Assembly (NCBI RefSeq): GCF_963678635.1
Contig: NC_087064.1
Span: 57,732,338 to 57,796,337, forward strand
DNA length: 64,000 nucleotides
Direction: 5' to 3'
Source of the DNA: Symsagittifera roscoffensis
Taxonomy: Eukaryota; Xenacoelomorpha; Acoela; Convolutidae
Part shown: positions 57,200-64,000 of the stretch, piece after piece
How the letters are laid out: each line of letters starts with the position of its first letter
Numbering within the stretch: the first letter of the stretch is position 1
Notes under the pieces: model-generated
Seen by the model: only the letters and a program-made list of their open reading frames with translations
Databases searched by the model: none
What the model was told of the DNA's origin: nothing
Translations under genes and position numbers: made by a program

Positions 57200-57831
57200 C
57201 ACTGGAGTTTCATGAATAATAACTGTTTATATTGGTTCCTATTCGTCAATCTCTATGAAATTTAAAAAAAAGATTATGTTCGATAAAAAGTGAAGTATAA
57301 TTTAACCTCTGTCAAAAAAAAAACAATTTACTTGATCGAATGTAATCAATTATAATGGATTGTGATCATTTATGATTTAAAATAATTCATTTTTGTTAAG
57401 CCATTTTCTGGCAATATATTCAAAACTTAACAGTTGGTTTTGGCTTGATACTTGTTATAGACAAACGAGATTTGATTTGGCTTTAAAAATGTTTATTTGT
57501 ATTCATTTTATAAACTGGTAAACTGTCGGGTGAGATAGGGGAGTTAAACAAAAAAAACTGATAAAATGGGAGAAGAGATGAACATGTTCTGAGAAAATGA
57601 GTGTCAGGGGGTACTAAACTGGCGTTAAAAATTGAGAAGATTTAGAATTCGAGTAGATCGGGAGTATAGCAGAAGTTGTTGAAAATTTTGCCGCTAATTT
57701 TGCTTCTTGCAATTACAATATTATCGGTTTCGTTGTCTAAATTTGAAGCAATAAAGGATTAAAGTGACAACATTTTTGATGGCATTTTTCCGTTAAAAAT
57801 GATTTTTATTTGTATCCATGAAACTCCAGTG
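57200..57831. mobile_element. TIR-family element, complete copy
   Basis: 632 bp. Left CACTGGAGTTTCATGAATAA, inverted right CACTGGAGTTTCATGGATAC. Interior ATCAATTATAATGGATTGTG and the AAACTGGTAAACTGTCGGGT array (57510-57610). Its right half is part of the tandem units that follow. Confidence 0.8.
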
Positions 57832-58993
57832 GTTTAAACTTCAAGTCAAAATCAGAGGCGGATCTACGGTTTTCTTGAGGTGAGGAGGTGGATTCCATTT
57901 TTTGGGTCGACAAAATTGATTTTCCCAGCTCTCTCAAATCACTTATAAAGACTTTTTAACCAAATTTTCTGCGTCGCTATGCAAAAAAAAACGGTCTCTG
58001 GGTCGTAAAAATTAGGGTCCACTGGTGCTCAAAGAGATTTTTTTAAGGGCTGGAGAAACAACGGAGATATTTAAGCTATTCGTTTTTTCGACGAAATACA
58101 CTGACTATTCAACTCACTTATTATTCAGTTCAACGCACCAGACAATTTACCAAATCAATTTTTCAAGGCTCTGACCATTCAACGCACGAGTCAAAAGCAA
58201 CAAAATTAATTTTTTGTCATGATTGGTGAATGTTTGGAAAAAAAAAACATATCAAACCTGGCACAAAAAACTTTCATTTGACATAACATTTGTATTCTTT
58301 GCCCAGTTTTGCCCGAAAAAAAACAAAGCCTGTCATGTGTTTAAGTTAAAAAAAAATTCCACATATGACTTTGAAAAAAAAAGCGAATCCAAAACGTTTT
58401 CTTTCAATTCATGTGATTGAATCAAATTTGCATCCAAACAAATGCTGCAATGCTATGTAAACTTTTAATAACAGGCGTAGCCATTAATTCTATTGAAGTT
58501 TCTTGTCTAGGTCTCAAAAAGTCGTCTATTGCTCAGTTTAGGGAAAGAATAGCGTCTTTCCATAACCGCTATCTTATTGTGTGAAAATTGTTTGAAAGAT
58601 TTATATTTGAGGTAATTTTTTTATTTTGTTTCGAAAGTTTTCGCTTTGTTGGCTATGCATTTTTGCTGAATTTTTTTTTGTAAATTCTGGGGGTTTAAAG
58701 GTTCTCAATATTGTTGTTAATTAACGCGCGATATATATTTTGCGCTATTATTGAGTAAGCAGACATTTATTCCGTCTTATAAATCGTAAATCGTTTCAAA
58801 TTGAAATGAGGCAATCAGTGTATACTTTTTAAAACTTTGCTTTTTATTTTTAAAAACTTTGTATTTTTAAAGCATTGGGGTGATAACTTCAAAAAATCTT
58901 AAAAAATAATTTCTTTTTATTTCTCTTTGAAGTATTCATCATCCTACCTTAACCCACTGGTGCTCAAAGTAGCTTTATTATCACAGAGAGTAG
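57370..58993 (+). repeat. Tandem unit U1 (~1.6 kb)
   Basis: Right half of a TIR element, then a hAT-MITE relative (GAGGCGGATCTACGGTTTTC), then CAACGCACCAGACAATTTAC and a piece with GCGCGATATATATTTTGCGC. Nearly the same sequence is repeated as U3 (59777-61385). Confidence 0.88.
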
Positions 58994-59776
58994 CATGATT
59001 TAAAATAATTCAATTTTAGTAATCCATTTTATGGCAGTATATTCAAAATTTAACAGTTGATTTTGGCTTGATACACTTATAGACAAAACGAGATGCTTAT
59101 TTGTATTCATTCTATAAACTGGTAAACTGTCGGGTGAGATAGTGGAGGTAAACGAAAAAAAAACTGATAAACTGGGAGAAAAGATGAACATGTTTGGAGA
59201 AAATGAGTGTCCGGGGGTACTAAACTGGCGTTAAAAATGGAGAAGGTTTAGAATTCGAGTAGATCGTGAGTATAGCAGAAGTTGTTGAAAATTTTGCCGC
59301 TAATTTTGCCTCTTAAAATAACAATATTATCGGTTTCGTTGTTTAAATTTGAAGCAATAAGGGATTAAAATGACAACATTTTTGATTGCATTTTTCCACT
59401 AAAAATGATTTTTATTTGTATCCTTGAAACTCCAGTGGTGGGTGGAAAACTTCAAGTCGAATCAGAGGCTGATCTACAGTTTTCTTGAGGTGAGGAGGTA
59501 GATTCCATTTTTGTGTCGACAAAATTGATTTTTCCAGCTCTCTCAAATCACTTATAAAGACTTTTTTAGTAAATTTTCTGCGTCACTATGAAAAATAAAC
59601 GGTCTCTGGGTCGTAAAAATTAGGGTCCACTGGGGGTCAAAGAGATTTTTATTTTTTTTTAAAGGCTGGAGAAACAACGGAGATATATAAGCTATTCGTT
59701 TTTTCGACGAAATACACTGACTATTCAACTCACTAATTATTCAGTTCAACGCACCAATCAATTTTTCAAGGCACTG
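58994..59776 (+). repeat. Tandem unit U2 (~0.8 kb, shortened)
   Basis: Same start as U1 and U3 (TTATGGCAGTATATTCAAAA, CGGGTGAGATAGTGGAGGTA) but ends at CAACGCACCAATCAATTTTT. It lacks the ~850-bp distal part present in U1 and U3. Confidence 0.88.
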
Positions 59777-61385
59777 CCGTAATCCTTTTTATGGCAGTAT
59801 ATTCAAAACTTAACAGTTGATTTTGGCTTGATACACTAATAGACAAAACGAGATGTTTATTTGTATTCATTCTATAAACTGGTAAACTGTCGGGTGAGAT
59901 AGTGGAGGTAAACGAAAAAAAACTGATAAGCTGGGAGAAAAGATGAACATGTTTGGAGAAAATGAGTGTCCGGGGGTACTAAACTGGCGTTAAAAATGGA
60001 GAAGGTTTAGAATTCGAGTAGATCGTGAGTATAGCAGAAGTTGTTGAAAATTTTGCCGCTAATTTTGCCTCTTAAAATAACAATATTATCGTCTTCGTTG
60101 TCTAATTTTGAAGCAATAAGGGATTAAAATGACAACATTTTTGATGGCATTTTTCCGTTAAAAATGATTTTTATTTGTATCCATGAAACTCCAGTGTTGG
60201 AAAACTTCAAGTCAAAATCAGAGGCGGATCTACAGTTTTCTTGAGGTGAGGAGGTGGATTCCAATTTTTGGGTCGACAAAATTGATTTTCCCAGCTCTCT
60301 CAAATCACTTAAAAGACTTTTTTACCAAATTTTCTGCGTCACTATGAAAAAAAACGGTCTCTGGGTCGTAAAAATTAGGGTCCACTGGGGGTCAAAGAGA
60401 TTTTTATTTTTTTTAAAGGCTGGAGAAACAACGGAGATATATAAGCTATTCGTTTTTTCGACGAAATACACTGACTATTCAACTCACTAATTATTCAGTT
60501 CAACGCACCAATCAATTTACCAAATCATTTTTTCAAGGCACTGACCATTCAACGCACAGACTATGCGTTTCAACGTACGAGTCAACCACCAACAAAATAT
60601 ATTTTTTGTCATGATTGGTGAATGTTTGGAAAAAAAATACATATCAAACCTGTCACAAAAAACTTTCTTATGATATACCATTTGTATTCTTTGCCCAGTT
60701 TTGCCCGAAAAAAAAACAAAGCCTGTCATGTGTTTAAGTTTAAAAATATTCCACATATGACTTTGAAAAAAAGCGAATCCAAAACATTTTCTTTCAATTC
60801 ATGTGATTGAATCACATTTGCATCCAAACAAATGCTGCAATGCTATCTAAACTTTTAATAACAGGCGTAGCCATTAATTCTATTGAAGTTTTGTGTCTAG
60901 GTCTCAAAAAGTTGTCTATTGCTCAGTTTAGGGAAAGAATAGCGTCTGTCCATAACCGCTATCTTATTGTGTGAAAATTGTTTGAAAGATTTATATTTGA
61001 GGTAATTTTTTTATTTTGTTTCGAAAGTTTTCGCTTTGTTGGCTATGCATTTTTGCTGAATTTTTTTTGTAAATTATGGGGGTTTAAAGGTTCTCAATAT
61101 TGTTGTTAATTAACGCGCGATATATATTTTGCGCTATTATTGAGTAAGCAGACATTTATTCCGTCTTATAAATCGTAAATCGTTTCAAATTGAAATGAGG
61201 CAATCAGTGTATACTTTTTAAAACTTTGCTTTTTATTTTTAAAAACTTTGTATTTTTAAAGCATTGGGGTGATAACTTCAAAAAATCTTAAAAAATAATT
61301 TCTTTTTATTTCTCTTTGAAGTATTCATCATCCTCCCTTAACCCACTGGTGCTCGAAGTAGCTTTATTATCACAGAGAGTAGCAT
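59777..61385 (+). repeat. Tandem unit U3 (~1.6 kb)
   Basis: Full unit like U1, ending CACAGAGAGTAGCAT. Its first half is closer to U2 (e.g. GTCCGGGGGTACTAAACTGG in both), its second half matches U1, consistent with unequal exchange. Confidence 0.88.
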
Positions 61386-63500
61386 AGTTAAAAACTCATC
61401 AAATTTCCTTTGCAAGTTTGAGCTGAAAAATAATTGAAAAAAAACTTATTTTTTATAGACTGGAACAACCGCGTGGATAAACTGACGAAAAGGATTTGAA
61501 AGACAAAAGTATGTCTTTGTTTATCTCATGTGTTATCTGATTAAAAACTTATTTACTTTGCAAACTCTGATTTTTGGATTCTTTTATGTTAGCTTATTTT
61601 ATTATTTTGACATGCAGTAGATAATCTCTTAAGTAGTATTCGTTAATCGAAGAAGTTTTCAATTTTTTTCTCAATTCAGCTCAATTTCAAACTAATTAGC
61701 TTAAGAAATTCCCAAAACTCAAATTCCAAAATTCGTTTTTGAGACAAGAAAAAATCATCTATAGTAAGATAAAGTTAGGCTTACCTCCGATACAAGGAGT
61801 TTTCTTCAACACAGTGATTTTCCTTAAACTACTATTCTTTCAACTCACTGACTATTAAACGCACTGATCATTCGTTTCAATAGACGAGTCAACCTACAAA
61901 GTAAGTTTTTTTGTCATGATTGGTAAAAATTGACTAGTAAAATACAGCTCAAAGCTGGCTCAAAACTTTTTCATATGATATACCGTTTGTATTCTTTGCT
62001 CAGTTTTGATACAAGTTGTCTTGTTTGGTCACTTTTTTGTGTTCTTTATTAGTTGGGGCTTCTGCAATTCGTTATCCAATCTGTCTGATGAGAGTCAGTT
62101 TATCTTTTTTCCCCACATTCTGAATAGCTTAGGCGGCGTTATAATTTATTTATGCTGGTGTGATTTTTTTCATTCAATTTTTGCCGATCGCAATAATAAA
62201 TTTCAGGAATTTTTTTAATGTAGATATCAACTACATGAGTTCAAAACTGAAAATATATTTTCCCTCGATTGATTTTTGTGAAGTTCTGGGGGTTTCAAAG
62301 TTTCCCATTTGGCCACCCTCTAGACTAATTGATGTGCATTTTGAAGATTTTATTCTTACTGCTGAGAGCGTAACGCGAATTATTTATGCGTGGCGAATTA
62401 TCACGAACAACAAAATCGTTCCAAATGAAATTGAGGCTAGCTAGTCGGATCGATTGTACTAATTTCGTTCGACTCAACATTTCAAATTTTGGTGTTGTCC
62501 AAAATTTATCGGTTTTTCAAATTTTCTTTTCCCACAAACTATTCGATAGGAAATAAGAGACAGTCAGAGCATTCAGGGCCTTGCCTTGATGAATGGGCAG
62601 ACTTGTTAACTCTTTAACCATTGCTTTTTGTATTAGTTGCTTCTACAGCATTTGCTCTATGAAGATAAAATTTTGCAAAAATTGACCAGATGGCCAGTAC
62701 GAGGCAAACCCCTCCAACATGATTTAAAACTGAGATATTTTGTTGAAAATGTGAGAGCGGATCTTAGTAAACATGTTTCCGAAAATTTGAGAATGTTTTG
62801 AAAATATGAAAATTGAGACCATAGTTGCCCTAGCCGCCTACTCTAGATTTTACCGCATTTTTATACGGTCACCAATCTGTTTCGAAGAAATATGTTCACA
62901 AGTTGTTAGTTACATTAGACTCAAAAACGTTTATGATTGACGCATGAAACAAAAAAGGTCACAACTGCAATTAAATTATTTGATCTAATAAAAGTAAACT
63001 TATTTGTGCAGGATTCAACGCCCAAAATCTTTCATAATTGATTCAAATATGGGCCAAACTTTGATCCAGCCTGGTAGTGATCTGTAAATCTTCTCTAAAG
63101 TCTGTTCAGCTCACTGTTACACTAAGAAAAATGTTTTCTTGGTTTTAAACTTTCTTTTAAAATTGTTTAAAATATCAATAAATTAAGTTTTGGGTGACTG
63201 AAATTGAAAGTTTTACGTACGACCTTATACTTTTTGTGCATAATATTTAATTTTAAACAGATTTCATCAAAAAATTGTACAGATTATCTACAGATTATGT
63301 ACAAATTTTCAACAGATTATTAACAGATTTTAGTTTATGAAGATTATATACTGACCGTATACTGACAATCTACAGGTTTTATACAAGTTCTAAACAATAA
63401 AAAAATTGATTATTTTGGACCTGAAATCCATATATTTCGAGAAAAAAAATAATCAGTTGTGTCTGTATACAATCGATTATCAGTCGCAAAGTGGTTGTAG
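61386..63500. other. AT-rich region with family H remnants, no gene
   Basis: 61860-62000 echoes the tandem-unit text (TTGTCATGATTGGTAAAAAT). 62160-62450 resembles 52440-52740 (GCGTGGCGAATTATCACGAAC, AATTGAGGCTAGCTAG). 62570-62610 is a family H right end. The remainder to 63500 is unassigned. Confidence 0.5.
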
Positions 63501-63965
63501 ACAAGTTTCGACTTTCTAACAAACCATTTTTGACGGATTTTTCAAATATTATTCAAAAATTTTGCTTCCCTGAGCGCTTAATTTAAAAAAAAAATTATCT
63601 GAGATTGTTTTTCATAAAGTTATAGGGTTTTGAAGATTGCCATTTTGGCCAACTTAGGAAAATTATTGCACGAAATATTTCGCGCTATTGATGCGTAAGC
63701 TGAGATTTAATCCGTTTAGAAATCGTCTCAAATTGGTTGAAGAAGGCTTGTTTGCCATAATTGATTTGTTAGTAGGAGCAAAAATTAACAATTTATACAT
63801 TATATGGCCTTTGGGGGATGATTTTCACAAAAAATATTGTACACTTATAAAAAAAAACATTTTTTTAAATTAGATTTAGTTTTTTCACGTTAATACTGCT
63901 GTATAGACCTTAAAAGGTAGTAAGAAGATCCAAGGCTTTGCCCTAATACGAGCAGTCTTTTTCAA
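63500..63965 (+). repeat. Family H element near right edge
   Basis: GACAAGTTTCGACTTTCTAA, TTGCCATTTTGGCCAACTTA, GATTTAATCCGTTTAGAAAT and right end GGCTTTGCCCTAATACGAGC then AGTCTTT. The left hairpin is lost. Confidence 0.75.
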
Positions 63966-64000
63966 CTCAAATTTAATTCAGTATTTTATATTCTTATTTG

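Noticed and set aside
1-64000. CRISPR array, bacterial operon or phage content
   Set aside because: No evenly spaced direct repeats with unique spacers, no ribosome-binding-site-led genes; spliced genes and animal transposons dominate.

Overview
This window is AT-rich, repeat-laden animal nuclear DNA. The coding parts are small, GC-richer exons with GT-AG introns, and almost everything else is transposon-derived. Species cannot be read from the sequence. A metazoan is certain from the secreted PAN/apple-like proteins, the Penelope, gypsy, LINE and Tc1 elements and the intron structure. A larvacean-type tunicate is one possibility: acceptor-like AG dinucleotides lie just before several start codons (as in a spliced-leader organism), introns differ between paralogues, and non-autonomous elements are abundant. 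Other invertebrates are not excluded. All joins, copies and splice sites were found by eye; no alignment program or database was used.

Genes. (1) A 4-exon plus-strand gene at 7259-14352 (about 448 aa) and (2) its 5-exon tandem paralogue at 29598-38603 (about 453 aa) encode secreted proteins. Each has a signal peptide, two cysteine-rich PAN/apple-like modules, a variable Ser/Gln/Tyr-rich linker and a long glycine-rich C-terminal domain ending in a shared ILFEIQF motif. All intron phases agree; gene 2 has one extra phase-2 intron. (3) A two-exon minus-strand gene (51541 to 48996) encodes a 121-aa secreted cysteine-rich, PAN-like protein; its intron is full of repeats. (4) A single-exon acidic 162-aa minus-strand ORF lies at 39796-40284, with no recognised family.

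Layout. 1-170: dispersed SINE-like repeat. 587-7003: two copies of a 2.6-3.0 kb repeat that differ by one internal ~0.5 kb unit. 7259-14352: gene 1, whose second intron holds a dead LINE missing its RT palm and a hAT-type MITE with a perfect 8-bp target duplication. 14791-21975: complete but decayed gypsy/Ty3-type LTR retrotransposon with 261-bp LTRs, a 5-bp target duplication, primer-binding site and polypurine tract. 22466-24276: a deletion derivative and a nearly intact Tc1-like transposon side by side. 24837-29597: AT-rich repeats and a LINE tail. 29598-38603: gene 2 with transposon-filled introns. 39796-40284: acidic ORF. 41150-43175: Penelope-like element with a GIY-YIG remnant. 44559-48995: repeats and empty AT-rich DNA. 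48996-51541: gene 3. 50670-57030: clustered copies of a repeat family (family H) with hairpins at both ends, plus a 1-kb near-identical duplication. 57370-61385: three tandem copies of a 0.8-1.6 kb unit. 61390-64000: more family H sequence.

The tandem secreted PAN/glycine-rich gene pair is the main biological content. The other striking material is a set of short non-autonomous element families (a TIR family with GTAAACTGGGAG-type interiors, the hairpin-ended family H, and short elements related to the Penelope copy). I could not assign these to known families from sequence alone.
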